Under the pieces are notes generated by a model. That model searched no databases. It was not told the DNA's origin and saw only the letters and a program-made list of their open reading frames with translations. Position numbers and translations under genes: made by a program. Below, one piece after another: positions 1-8,496 of a stretch of 64,000 bases of DNA. The stretch comes from Alphaproteobacteria bacterium (lineage in GTDB: Bacteria; Planctomycetota; Phycisphaerae; UBA1845). The DNA is taken from positions 62,001 through 126,000 of the forward strand of contig JANQQE010000027.1 of the NCBI GenBank assembly GCA_028285105.1. The letters are read 5' to 3'. The first letter of the stretch is position 1. The number at the start of each line of letters is the position of its first letter.

Positions 1-314
1 CCGGGGACTTGTATCATGTCGTTGTCCGCAGCGGGGGCGTCGAATGGGAGCATGGCGTTACGCTCGATCCGCCAACCGGTCCCGTAAGACATTGGCCGAC
101 CTCGATCGAACATGCCGCCCGTATTCACGATGACACCTGGGTGGCTGAGATTGCGATCCCGCTGGATGCGTTTCCGGAAAACCATCGGGCTGAATCGGTT
201 TGGGGATTCAACGTAGCCCGGTTCGACTATGCCTCGCAGCAGTATTCCAACTGGGCGGGTGCGGTTGGGAATGTGTACGACCCGCAGGCGCTCGGCAACT
301 TGACGATTCCGTGA
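1..314 (+). CDS. C-terminal end of a CBM9-like carbohydrate-binding protein (5' truncated)
   Basis: The frame is open to the left edge of the window, so only the last ~100 residues are visible. The TTG at base 9 in the ORF track is probably an internal codon. The fragment has the pattern of family 9 carbohydrate-binding (DOMON-like) beta-sandwich domains: WVAEIAIPLDAF, then WGFNVARFDY, a conserved W and a closing G-N-L-T-I-P strand. Such domains end many secreted planctomycete enzymes and sugar-binding proteins. The catalytic or other part, if any, lies outside the window. The domain call is by pattern only. Confidence 0.6.
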   Translation, partial: GDLYHVVVRSGGVEWEHGVTLDPPTGPVRHWPTSIEHAARIHDDTWVAEIAIPLDAFPENHRAESVWGFNVARFDYASQQYSNWAGAVGNVYDPQALGNLTIP

Positions 315-460
315 CCGCAGTTCATGCGATTAAAGTGAGTGCGGTACATTTATGAAGAAGGGCGTCAGAACTTGCACATCGCATCGTTTTGAATTGATTG
401 CCCGGTGGACGGCAACTACGATTGTATGTAGTAACGAAAACTGCACCAAAGACGACTCCA

Positions 461-1303
461 ATGATGCTCACGAATCGCCACGGCAAAATCATAAGTTCGA
501 GCCCTGGTGAACATGCATTCACGCTGATCGAACTCTTGACGGTGGTCGCGATCATCGGGTTACTGATTTCGATCTTGATGCCGTCGCTGGGGCGGGCCCG
601 CGAGCAGGCGAAGGGCGTCCACTGCCTGGCCCGTCTCAAGGACATCGGCACAGGATTAGCCGCCTACGAAAACATCAGCAGCGACTTTGTCCCTCCGGCT
701 GAGTGGAACCCTGACGCCGACGAATATCCGGAAGTGGTCTACGGTTGGCAGGAAATCCTGTTTGCCTACATCTACAAGGAACCGGTTTTTCGCCCTGAAA
801 CAATGACGCCGGTTAGTTTTCCTGTGCAGCGCAATCTCGAAGCGGAGCGATTCGCCGGATATTTCATCTGCAAAGCGGCTCCAACCCGCGGGGTTAACAG
901 CGGACACTATCGCGTGTACTTGCCCGGCTGGTCGGGAGGTTCGTACTCGCTGAATCCGGACGGCACGTTCGACGAAACCAGCGGCCCCGATCCGAGGCGG
1001 ACTACAACCCGATCGTCGGTCAGTCCGAAAGCCGTGCTGATCGGCGATTCCAACGACAATTCCGAACGCGGCGATGGCGATTTTAACAATGCCGTCAAAG
1101 ACGATTGCAGCTACATCGACGCGGGAGAAGCCGACATCAGCGGTACCGTTCCGGGCACGGGCAACCGGTTTTCCGATCGCCACTACGGTGGAACGAACTA
1201 CCTTTTCGCCGATCTGCATGGCGAGTGGGATACCAAGCTTCGTGAAAAGCTTTCGCGGGATTTCGATTTGAATGGCGTGTTGGATATCGCCGTCGCGCCT
1301 TAA
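461..1303 (+). CDS. Prepilin-type N-terminal cleavage/methylation protein (type II secretion pseudopilin-like)
   Basis: The N-terminal region carries the type IV prepilin signature HAFTLIELLTVVAIIGLLIS: prepilin peptidase would cut before the F, and a hydrophobic helix follows. The C-terminal third ends with RHYGGTNYLFADLHGEW, a version of the H-x9-DG motif typical of the many pseudopilin-like proteins of planctomycetes, here with L in place of G after the D. The body is a globular domain exposed outside the inner membrane. The ORF opens at 398, but two adjacent ATG codons at 461 and 464 give a normal short leader; no strong ribosome site settles the start. The substrate and pilus partner are unknown. 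Confidence 0.85.
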   Translation: MMLTNRHGKIISSSPGEHAFTLIELLTVVAIIGLLISILMPSLGRAREQAKGVHCLARLKDIGTGLAAYENISSDFVPPAEWNPDADEYPEVVYGWQEILFAYIYKEPVFRPETMTPVSFPVQRNLEAERFAGYFICKAAPTRGVNSGHYRVYLPGWSGGSYSLNPDGTFDETSGPDPRRTTTRSSVSPKAVLIGDSNDNSERGDGDFNNAVKDDCSYIDAGEADISGTVPGTGNRFSDRHYGGTNYLFADLHGEWDTKLREKLSRDFDLNGVLDIAVAP

Positions 1304-1342
1304 TGCGTTGTTGCAATTGCTAGAAAGGATGTCTCGATTCTC

Positions 1343-2005
1343 ATGAGCAGTCGTAACGCTTTGACGTTTCTCAAAACGTATATCGCGTCGCCGAATGTGA
1401 CTGGTGCGGTTGCGCCGAGTTCGCGCGGACTTGCTTTGGCGCTGACGTCTCCGCTTCGTGCCCATGATGGACCGGCACGGATTTTGGAGGTGGGGGCTGG
1501 CACGGGTCCGGTGACGCGAGTGATTGGCGAGTGCATGGGGGCTGACGATCGTTTGGATGTCTGCGAGATTCAGCCCGAGTTGGCCGACGTGCTGGAAGCG
1601 GGGCCGCTCAATCAGGGCAAGTTACTAACCGCCAAAAATGAGGGCCGGGTTCGCTTGATCCGCGCACCGATTCAGGAAGTCGATGCGGCAAGTTCCTATG
1701 ATTTCGTGATTTCGGGACTGCCGTTTACCGCATTTGACTTGGAGAGTGTGCGCGAAATCGTAAGCGTCATTCGCAGATCAATGAAACCGGGCGGTGTGTT
1801 CAGTTATTTCGAGTACATTGCCCTCCGCGCGATTGGCCGCAACCTTGGATTCAAAGCAACACGGGATCGACTCAAACCGGTGTCGGTCTTTCTTGACGAG
1901 ATGATCGCGAATCATCAAGTCAATCGTCAGTCCGTGATGCTGAATATCCCGCCCGCATATGCTCGCCATCTTGTGTTCGCCGAACCCCAATCAAATGACG
2001 CTTAA
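1343..2005 (+). CDS. SAM-dependent methyltransferase, phospholipid N-methyltransferase (PmtA)-like
   Basis: A 220-residue class I methyltransferase. Motif I is ILEVGAGTGPVTRVI and motif II the acidic VCEIQPELADVL; the catalytic-region SGLPFTAF and the SMKPGGVFSYFEY strand follow. This combination, related to KsgA-type enzymes and starting with a conserved S-P-N-V-T-G-A-V-A-P-S-S stretch, is typical of Rhodobacter-type PmtA, which methylates phosphatidylethanolamine toward phosphatidylcholine. A purine-rich AGAAAGGA lies 13 bases upstream of the ATG. The next gene starts inside its 3' end, so the two are probably translated from one message. The substrate assignment is family inference. Confidence 0.72.
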   Translation: MSSRNALTFLKTYIASPNVTGAVAPSSRGLALALTSPLRAHDGPARILEVGAGTGPVTRVIGECMGADDRLDVCEIQPELADVLEAGPLNQGKLLTAKNEGRVRLIRAPIQEVDAASSYDFVISGLPFTAFDLESVREIVSVIRRSMKPGGVFSYFEYIALRAIGRNLGFKATRDRLKPVSVFLDEMIANHQVNRQSVMLNIPPAYARHLVFAEPQSNDA

Positions 2006-2948
2006 GCCTCGATTTATTCCATCGCAACATTCGGTGCCGTTGTTGCTGATTGGCTTTGCAATGTCGATTGCTGGCTGTAAAGAAAACTCTCCATCGCCGA
2101 AACCGAAGTACCAACCTGAAGTCCCTAACACAACCGTCGCTACAGATGTCGACACTGGCAAATCGAATACACCTGCCAACTCGACGAACGACCCAACCAC
2201 AGTACGTTTCGCCAATGCGATATTCCTAAAGCCAGGTATGGATGCAGAAGCCGATGATGCGCGAATGGCACCGCTCCTGGTTTGGGAGAGGGTTGGCAAG
2301 TCTTCGGGTGACATATTGGCCACGCTCGGTGAGCCGGTCGAATCTTCTGGCGATACGGTTATCTTATTCGAGGACAGAGTCGAAATTGGAGGCGCGCTGT
2401 ATGAACGCAAGGCCCACATCTGGACGTATTCCAATGCGCCAACGGACCAACCATTGATCGGATGTGTACAGACTGTTTTGAATCGGGACGCATCGCCCGT
2501 GCTGTGGCACGTTTTCGATTCGCACGACGCCGAAACCAATTCGCTTTACGTCGCTCAGTCCATCGAACATGCCGCCAAACGGGAGCATGGCCAACCGCTG
2601 GAAGGGCGGCGATTCGTTGTTGAGTCCTTGCATGAACCATCGGTCATTCGTGTCGCGCGACTGCTTGAAGACGGATCCGAACCCATGGGCCCGATGGTTT
2701 ATATATCTGCCAACCCTCATAAAGTTGCTGCGGTGGCCTGTCGCTGTATGGATTCGCAGGTCGATGAGATTGAAGATGCACGGTTCTATCGATTGGTACG
2801 GTTTACGTCGCGTGATGAGTCGAATGCGTCGATCATTGAGCAGGTTCAAAACTATTTCGAGTCGAACGGAATCGTTTTAGACGAACAGTTAAGGGCGTTT
2901 CTAGAATGCGATCTTGCCGAACATCTGCGCCTTCCTTCAACGCTGTAA
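1995..2948 (+). CDS. Predicted lipoprotein of unknown function
   Basis: The chosen ATG at 1995 overlaps the end of the preceding methyltransferase by 11 bases. The ORF track start at 1959 would add 12 unlikely residues. The N-terminus is a lipoprotein signal peptide: a basic start, the hydrophobic stretch VPLLLIGFAMS and the lipobox IAGC, so the mature protein begins at the cysteine and is lipid anchored. A Ser/Pro/Lys/Thr-rich linker follows, then about 250 residues of mixed alpha/beta sequence with no family I recognise. There is no strong Shine-Dalgarno, which fits translational coupling to the upstream gene. Confidence 0.75.
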   Translation: MTLKPRFIPSQHSVPLLLIGFAMSIAGCKENSPSPKPKYQPEVPNTTVATDVDTGKSNTPANSTNDPTTVRFANAIFLKPGMDAEADDARMAPLLVWERVGKSSGDILATLGEPVESSGDTVILFEDRVEIGGALYERKAHIWTYSNAPTDQPLIGCVQTVLNRDASPVLWHVFDSHDAETNSLYVAQSIEHAAKREHGQPLEGRRFVVESLHEPSVIRVARLLEDGSEPMGPMVYISANPHKVAAVACRCMDSQVDEIEDARFYRLVRFTSRDESNASIIEQVQNYFESNGIVLDEQLRAFLECDLAEHLRLPSTL

Positions 2949-2971
2949 ATTCGAGCGAAGGCCTACCCGCC

Positions 2972-4099
2972 CTAGTCTGCTTTGGCAGCATCGCGATAGA
3001 GTTGGATGTATCGCGAAACGACAGCCTCCCATGAGCAATGTTCGCGGACGAAGGTCGCCCCATTTTCGCCCATGGCTTTAAGTTCAGCGGGGGTCGATCT
3101 GACGAGTTTGCCCAACGATGGCAGTATTCCTTTACGCGACGGTTCGACGACGGCTCCGGCGCCTGCTTTGGCGAGACCGTCGATTCCCAATGCCGTCGAA
3201 GCGAGCGTCGCTTTTCCGTACCACATCGCCCAAAGGATCGCGTTCGGTAGGACAGGTGCCACGGCTGGCAGCGCTACAATCTCTGCAACTTCGAGGATGG
3301 ATCGCTGCTGAGCGCGATTGGGAAATACGACAAATTCACCGATATCTTCTTTGCCGTGACGACGTGCGGCGGCTTTGAAAAGGTCCAGACAATTGTCGAT
3401 GGGCCGGCCGGCGATGACGATCCGCCACGATTCGAGCTCGTCCTCCAATTCATCGCATGCTTTGAAAAAGGGGATCAAGCCGAGTTGCCTGTCAATGTCG
3501 CCGAGGTACGCGAGGATTCGCTTGCCATCGCCCAGGGGAAGTTTGTCCGTTTGCGCTTGTTCGGCGGTGGCATCGTTTTCGGCGGAGTAGTCGCAACCGA
3601 CCGGCAACGGTGTTGCGCTAAATGGGAGTCCACGCTGATTCAGCAAATCGGCTTCCATCTGATTTAGGCAAGTGACTCTCTTTGCCCATCGGAGTTTCTT
3701 GTTAAGCCGCCGATTCTCCAACCATAGCGACAGTTTGCCGCGCCCCTTCAGGTGTGATGTCAGCGAGCCATGCGTCGAAACGACGACCGGTTTGTCTTCG
3801 CCTTTAGCCGCCGCCGAAGCGATGGTGGCCACCCCCGACTTGGGGCAGTGAATGTGGATGACGTCGGCGCGGCGAACCAACGGGGAGATGGCTCGAAGGG
3901 CTTCGATTGGTTGGTCTTCATCGACGGAGACTACTTCTTGTGCGGCGAAATGTTCGGGTTCATGCGTGTCGTGCGAAGCCCCGGAGACAATGTCGCACGC
4001 GATATCGTTTTTGGCCAATGCGGCGATATATCCCGGGAGTATGGTTGAAAACATTCCCGGATGCAGGTCCATGCTTTCGACAACTTGGAGGATACGCAT
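2972..4099 (-). CDS. Glycosyltransferase family 4 (GT-B fold)
   Basis: The start MRILQVVESMDLHPGMFSTILPGYI is the usual first strand and glycine loop of GT4 enzymes. The middle has VIHIHCPKSGVATIA and VVVSTHGSLTSH, from the acceptor-side Rossmann domain. The second half has LAYLGDIDRQLGLIPFFKAC and, near the end, VALPAVAPVLPNAILWAMWYGKATLAS in the position of the nucleotide-sugar-binding motif, although the usual E-x7-E pair is poorly kept. Predicted to transfer a sugar from a nucleotide donor in cell-surface glycan synthesis. The ATG at 4099 is preferred over the upstream GTG at 4114. No glycan operon surrounds it, so the product is unknown. Confidence 0.82.
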   Translation of the reverse strand: MRILQVVESMDLHPGMFSTILPGYIAALAKNDIACDIVSGASHDTHEPEHFAAQEVVSVDEDQPIEALRAISPLVRRADVIHIHCPKSGVATIASAAAKGEDKPVVVSTHGSLTSHLKGRGKLSLWLENRRLNKKLRWAKRVTCLNQMEADLLNQRGLPFSATPLPVGCDYSAENDATAEQAQTDKLPLGDGKRILAYLGDIDRQLGLIPFFKACDELEDELESWRIVIAGRPIDNCLDLFKAAARRHGKEDIGEFVVFPNRAQQRSILEVAEIVALPAVAPVLPNAILWAMWYGKATLASTALGIDGLAKAGAGAVVEPSRKGILPSLGKLVRSTPAELKAMGENGATFVREHCSWEAVVSRYIQLYRDAAKAD

Positions 4100-4415
4100 C
4101 TTTTGGGGTTCCACTGTGTGTTATGACCGTGATACAGAAAGGGCGGCTATACTGCGTTGAACGCCCCTTGCTGAGTGGTTTCCATTTGTCGCGATTGTAT
4201 GATTTGTAACCGGGACTGTCACCGGTCAATTCATGGCCAGTATGGCTTGGCGAATAAGGCTATTCTTTCGGAACATTTACTGGCTTGTTACACTCGGTTG
4301 CCGGATCGCTTGATGGTGTGCCGATACAATTTTCGACGGCGGTAGCTGCATGAACAACGGTCAAAGCCGAATACACTCCTATCGTATGAATACGAGAACT
4401 CGTGGAGAGCCAACG
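4100..4415. other. Divergent intergenic region between the GT4 gene and dsbD
   Basis: About 316 bases without a supportable gene, between divergently transcribed genes, so promoters for both should lie here. A TACAAT -10-like hexamer sits at about 4323-4328, but no good -35 was found at the right distance. On the other strand a TTGACC lacks a convincing partner. I see no RNA gene or repeat. Confidence 0.5.
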
Positions 4416-6851
4416 ATGACACTGAAGCGGGCTATTCGTTCTGCCTTCGTGATTGTGCTGTCAATCTTTGCCCAAGAAGGTTTGGGGCAATCCAAAGCGC
4501 CGGACGTGAAGCTGTCGCTCTTGTCAAACGTTGCAGAAGTTGCACCGGGGCAGCCGTTTGAGTTGGCGCTGAAGTTCGAGTTCCCGAGTGGTTTTCATCT
4601 CTATTGGGAGAACCCGGGCGACAGCGGACTCGCACCGCAGGTCAAATGGAATTTGCCCGAGGGTTTTGCGGCTGGTCCGTTGCAGTTCCCCGCACCGAAG
4701 ACGCACAAAGCCAGTGGCTTGACCACATACGTACTCGAAGGCTCGCCGATTCTTTTAACGACGGTGACGCCGAGCAAGGATGCGAATGTTGGCGGTACAG
4801 TCAAGATCGATGCTGACGTCAGTTGGCTGATTTGCAAAGAGTCGTGCTTTCGAGGTAGCGAGTCTGTTAGCATCGCGCTTTCGATCGCAGCGCAAGCCAA
4901 ACCGGTTGAAGACGACATCGTCTTCAAGTTGGCACGCCGATCGCTGCCGGTTGCGGCGAACAAGGCGTCATACATTTCGATCAAACCAAGCGTTTCAAAA
5001 CCAAGCGTCTCAAAGGGCGATTCATTTGAAGTCATTCTCGATGTCGATATCAAGGATGGCTACCACACGCAGTCCAATGCACCGCTTGGCGAGTTTTTCG
5101 TTGCGACGTCGGTTTATCCTCGAATCGCGACGGGTATGAGTTTTGGCGAGCCCGCTTGGCCGGAACCGCACATTCGCGACGACAAGGTTCTTGGGAAGAT
5201 CAGCGAGTTTGAAGATGCCTTCAAGGTCCGCGTTCCAGTAAAGCTGGAATCGAAAACCGCAAGTGCCGACGTTCAACTCACTGGATTGCTGAAGTATCAG
5301 GCGTGCGATGAGAAGGGTCGGTGTCATACACCTCAAGCGGTGGAATGGGCGGTCAACGTCAAATCGGAGTCGGTGGTGGCTGGGGCGCAAGATGCGGCGG
5401 TCAATGGCAACGGTGCGGCTGCGGAACCTGCGGTGGTTGCTCAAGTTGACGCGAATGACGATAAGCCCTCAGACCGTCCTGATTCAGGCGACCCAAAGTT
5501 AGACGGGCCGACATCGGATGCCAGTGAACCGAAAGGAGTTGCCGCGACGACGAACGTTGCCAAACCGGTGGACAACGGCTGGATGTCGCGGTGGGGCATT
5601 TGGGGCGCGATTCTCGGGGGGATGATTGGCGGCTTGATCCTGAACATCATGCCTTGTGTGCTGCCGGTCATATCGATCAAAATTCTTAGCTTCGTGCAGC
5701 AAGCCGACGAAGATCCCAAGCGCGTGTTTCACCTGGGATTGATGTTTTGCGCGGGCATTATCGTTTCGTTTTGGGCGCTGGCGGCTGGGATTCTGGCGAT
5801 CCGGGCGGGAAGCGACTCGTCGGCGGGTTGGGGGGCGTTCTTTCAGGAATCCAAGTTTATCATCAGCATGTGTGCGTTGATGTTTGCGTTTGCGTTGAGT
5901 CTGTTTGGCGTTTTTGAAATATCGTTACCGGGCTCGGCCTCGACGTCACTTTCTGGCGCGACCGAACGCGAAGGCTTGACGGGAGCGTTCATGAAGGGTG
6001 TGCTGGCGACATTGTTGGCAACGCCTTGTACCGCACCATTTCTTGGACCGGCGATCTTTTTTGCATTGACGAGTTCGGTATTCGTGGTTGCGATCGTGTT
6101 TACGGCTGTTGGTGTCGGGATGGCGCTGCCATACTTCCTGCTGACGGCGCGTCCCGGCTGGCTCAAGTATCTGCCGCGCCCTGGTGCCTGGATGAATACA
6201 TTCAAGCAACTGATGGGATTCTTGTTGATGGGCACGGTGGTGTGGCTTGTTTGGCTTTACGCAAATACTTCGACTTCTGATGACTTGGTAATGCTGCTGT
6301 TGTTCTTGGTACTGCTGGCCGTCGCGTGCTGGCTTTACGGAATCATAAATCCCATGTGGTCAGTGCCTCGAAAGACGGTCGTCGGAATTCTGTCATTGTC
6401 AGTATTTGGTTTCGGAATATGGTATTCGTTCCTATATGTACCTCCTCAACTTGAGTGGAGGGAATACGCGAAGGGCCGCGCGCAACAACTTTCAGAGGAT
6501 GGGTACACAGTCTACGTCGACTATACTGCGCGATATTGCACGACATGCTTAGCCAATAAGAAGTTGGTCCTTCACAGTGAGCCCATCCGGAGACGGTTTT
6601 ACCTTGACGGCACAATTCCAATAAAGGCGGATTTTTCGGACGAAAGTCCAGACATTGCGGCGGATCTCGCATCATTTGGAGTGAGTGGTGTTCCTCTAAA
6701 CGTTATCTATCCAGCAGGGCGCCCCAATGAACCAATTGTATTGCCAACGATACTGACCAAGAACGTTGTCATCGATGCGTTAAAGCAGGCGGGACCGTCC
6801 CAATCGAGCGAGCCTCTGCCCGATGATGTCGTAGCCGCAGTGAAACGATAG
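4416..6851 (+). CDS. dsbD: Thiol:disulfide interchange protein DsbD
   Basis: An 811-residue DsbD-type reductant conduit that moves electrons from cytoplasmic thioredoxin to the periplasm. After a signal peptide come two tandem DsbD-alpha-like beta domains (about residues 25-170 and 190-310). Both open similarly and carry cysteines, as in WLICKESCFRG and YQACDEKGRCH. A low-complexity Asp/Pro linker follows, then the membrane domain with the paired cysteine motifs NIMPCVLPVIS (~413) and TPCTAPFLGP (~537), and finally a thioredoxin domain with active site CTTC (~707). The ATG at 4416 has GGAGAG six bases upstream and gives a clean signal peptide; the ORF-track start at 4350 is less likely. The radical SAM gene follows after 9 bases. 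Confidence 0.9.
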   Translation: MTLKRAIRSAFVIVLSIFAQEGLGQSKAPDVKLSLLSNVAEVAPGQPFELALKFEFPSGFHLYWENPGDSGLAPQVKWNLPEGFAAGPLQFPAPKTHKASGLTTYVLEGSPILLTTVTPSKDANVGGTVKIDADVSWLICKESCFRGSESVSIALSIAAQAKPVEDDIVFKLARRSLPVAANKASYISIKPSVSKPSVSKGDSFEVILDVDIKDGYHTQSNAPLGEFFVATSVYPRIATGMSFGEPAWPEPHIRDDKVLGKISEFEDAFKVRVPVKLESKTASADVQLTGLLKYQACDEKGRCHTPQAVEWAVNVKSESVVAGAQDAAVNGNGAAAEPAVVAQVDANDDKPSDRPDSGDPKLDGPTSDASEPKGVAATTNVAKPVDNGWMSRWGIWGAILGGMIGGLILNIMPCVLPVISIKILSFVQQADEDPKRVFHLGLMFCAGIIVSFWALAAGILAIRAGSDSSAGWGAFFQESKFIISMCALMFAFALSLFGVFEISLPGSASTSLSGATEREGLTGAFMKGVLATLLATPCTAPFLGPAIFFALTSSVFVVAIVFTAVGVGMALPYFLLTARPGWLKYLPRPGAWMNTFKQLMGFLLMGTVVWLVWLYANTSTSDDLVMLLLFLVLLAVACWLYGIINPMWSVPRKTVVGILSLSVFGFGIWYSFLYVPPQLEWREYAKGRAQQLSEDGYTVYVDYTARYCTTCLANKKLVLHSEPIRRRFYLDGTIPIKADFSDESPDIAADLASFGVSGVPLNVIYPAGRPNEPIVLPTILTKNVVIDALKQAGPSQSSEPLPDDVVAAVKR

Positions 6852-6860
6852 AATAACTGT

Positions 6861-7571
6861 ATGGATCGCTATTCGATCATCACCAACAAGCTGCCGCGCG
6901 AAATTGTCCTGCTCAAAGGGCTGCCTTGCGTGTGGAGCAAATGCACTTTCTGCGATTACATCGAAGACAACACGACCGATGAACATCACATTCAACGCGT
7001 CGCCGATGAAGAACTTTCGAAAGTGACCGGTGCGTACGGGCGGTTGGAGATCATCAATTCCGGCAGCATTCAGGAATTGACGCCGCCGGTGCTGGAACAA
7101 GTCCGCGAGTTGCTTCACCGGTTGAACATTTCCGAATTCATATGCGAATCGTACTGGTCGTACCGCAAGAGCTGGAATGAAACGCGGGCGTACTTTGGTG
7201 TGCCGACGCGCATCAAGCTTGGCGTGGAGACGTTTGACGATCATGTGCGAAACGTTGTGCTTAACAAGGCGATGTATTTTGACGATCCCGCCGACGTCGC
7301 GAAGTTGACCGATACCGTATGCCTGATGGTGGGGATTCGCGGGCAGAACAGGGACATGATCCGCCGCGATATCGATATCCTCATCGAGCAGTTTGCGTTC
7401 GGCTGCGTCAATGTGTTCACGCCAAATACCAAGAGTGCGACGCTCCTGGACCCGGAAATCAAGGCGTGGTTCTGCGAAGAGTTTACCGAACTCGATGCGT
7501 ATCCGAACATCGAAGTGCTGCGCGAGAACACCGACTTTGGCGTCGGGGATATGTCACTTCCGATCCTTTAA
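6861..7571 (+). CDS. Small radical SAM protein with a non-canonical CX4CX2C cluster motif
   Basis: A 236-residue protein resembling a short radical SAM barrel. The N-terminal cysteines read LPCVWSKCTFCDY, which is CX4CX2C and not the usual CX3CX2C; all three could bind a 4Fe-4S cluster. Later segments fit a TIM-like barrel: LEIINSGSIQEL, RIKLGVETFDDHVRN, VCLMVGIRGQNRDMI and VNVFTPNT. From memory, very similar proteins with the same cysteine spacing and a GTP-free N-terminus occur in clostridia. A radical SAM queuine lyase (QueL) has been described in that group, so a tRNA-modification salvage role is one possibility, but it is a guess. The gene starts 9 bases after dsbD and its 3' end overlaps the convergent gene by 18 bases. 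Confidence 0.72.
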   Translation: MDRYSIITNKLPREIVLLKGLPCVWSKCTFCDYIEDNTTDEHHIQRVADEELSKVTGAYGRLEIINSGSIQELTPPVLEQVRELLHRLNISEFICESYWSYRKSWNETRAYFGVPTRIKLGVETFDDHVRNVVLNKAMYFDDPADVAKLTDTVCLMVGIRGQNRDMIRRDIDILIEQFAFGCVNVFTPNTKSATLLDPEIKAWFCEEFTELDAYPNIEVLRENTDFGVGDMSLPIL

Positions 7572-8342
7572 GCTGTGCCTGCGAGGTTCAGTGCCAGGGC
7601 GATTCAAAATGACCCGCCCAAGGGCCACCGCGCCGCGAATCAAAGCGCTGATGACGAGCAGCAACAGCAGGGTGATGACGGTCAGGCTCAACATGTTCCA
7701 ACTGCGTTCGATATAATTCTGGGTGGGGGCGAAAACCAATCCGGCCACGAACGCGATCACGCCGAACGATGCAATCGCGGCCAACGCGCCGCGCAGGTTT
7801 CCCGGCAGGGGGGCCATCCTTACAGTGAGGCAAATCAGCAGATACATGAACAGCCAAACCCGCCAATTGGCCCCGCCAGCTTGAACCGCGACGTTTAACA
7901 TTTGCTCCATCAGATCGATAAGGCTCCGCAGCAAATCCCAAAACGCTGGTACGCCCACGGGGACTTTTTGCAACACTTGTCCGGCGACGAGGTCGTTGAC
8001 TGTCACACCACCCAGAAGCATGGTGGAAAGAACGATGCCACCGGCGCAAGTCAGGATCGGCAAAACGCCGACGATCAAGGGACCGACCACCGGGATTCTC
8101 GATTTGGCGGAGGTGCTTTGCTTGGGGCTGGCCGACTCATCCTCGGACATCAGCGAAGTGCCCTCGACCGTTCCGCCGGTGACCAGCATGCCGATGACGT
8201 GACCAAGTTGGGCGGCGAGGGTTCCGGGCAACAGGACGATATTGACGATGCGCGACCGAACCATCCCTGCCCAGAGGAAGTACACGCCGGATGCACTCAG
8301 AACAATGACGAACATCCAAAAAACGGCGGCAACGTAAAGCAT
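7554..8342 (-). CDS. Integral membrane protein with a degenerate zincin-like motif
   Basis: A 262-residue protein with about six hydrophobic segments: residues ~3-25, 30-55, 90-115, 160-178, 185-205 and 220-245. AGGAGG lies eight bases before the ATG, so the start is secure. Segment two reads LLPGTLAAQLGHVIGMLVTGG, which resembles the L-P-G-x-x-x-H-E-x-x-H-x-x-x-x-L-x-T-G pattern of M50-like intramembrane metalloproteases, but the first His-Glu pair is replaced by A-Q, so peptidase activity is unlikely. I recognise no assigned family. Its 3' end overlaps the radical SAM gene by 18 bases in the convergent orientation. Confidence 0.7.
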   Translation of the reverse strand: MLYVAAVFWMFVIVLSASGVYFLWAGMVRSRIVNIVLLPGTLAAQLGHVIGMLVTGGTVEGTSLMSEDESASPKQSTSAKSRIPVVGPLIVGVLPILTCAGGIVLSTMLLGGVTVNDLVAGQVLQKVPVGVPAFWDLLRSLIDLMEQMLNVAVQAGGANWRVWLFMYLLICLTVRMAPLPGNLRGALAAIASFGVIAFVAGLVFAPTQNYIERSWNMLSLTVITLLLLLVISALIRGAVALGRVILNRPGTEPRRHSLKDRK

Positions 8343-8496
8343 GCAAAAAACCTCCTGATCGACACCGAATCGAAACCCGAAGTTAATGGCCCTTCAAATG
8401 AGAAAATCGACCAAACGGTCCGGCTGCGCACAGTCAAAAAACGCAGGAGTCCGATCGAACCCGTCAAAGTTACCGTCGATTATCGCTTTGAATTGA

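Noticed and set aside
656-1465. 269-codon minus-strand ORF over the pseudopilin gene
   Set aside because: Arg/Val-rich shadow translation; the plus strand carries clear prepilin motifs.
4310-4328. GCCGATAC upstream of dsbD resembling a FliA -10 element
   Set aside because: No TAAA-type -35 about 15 bases upstream, and the gene is not flagellar.
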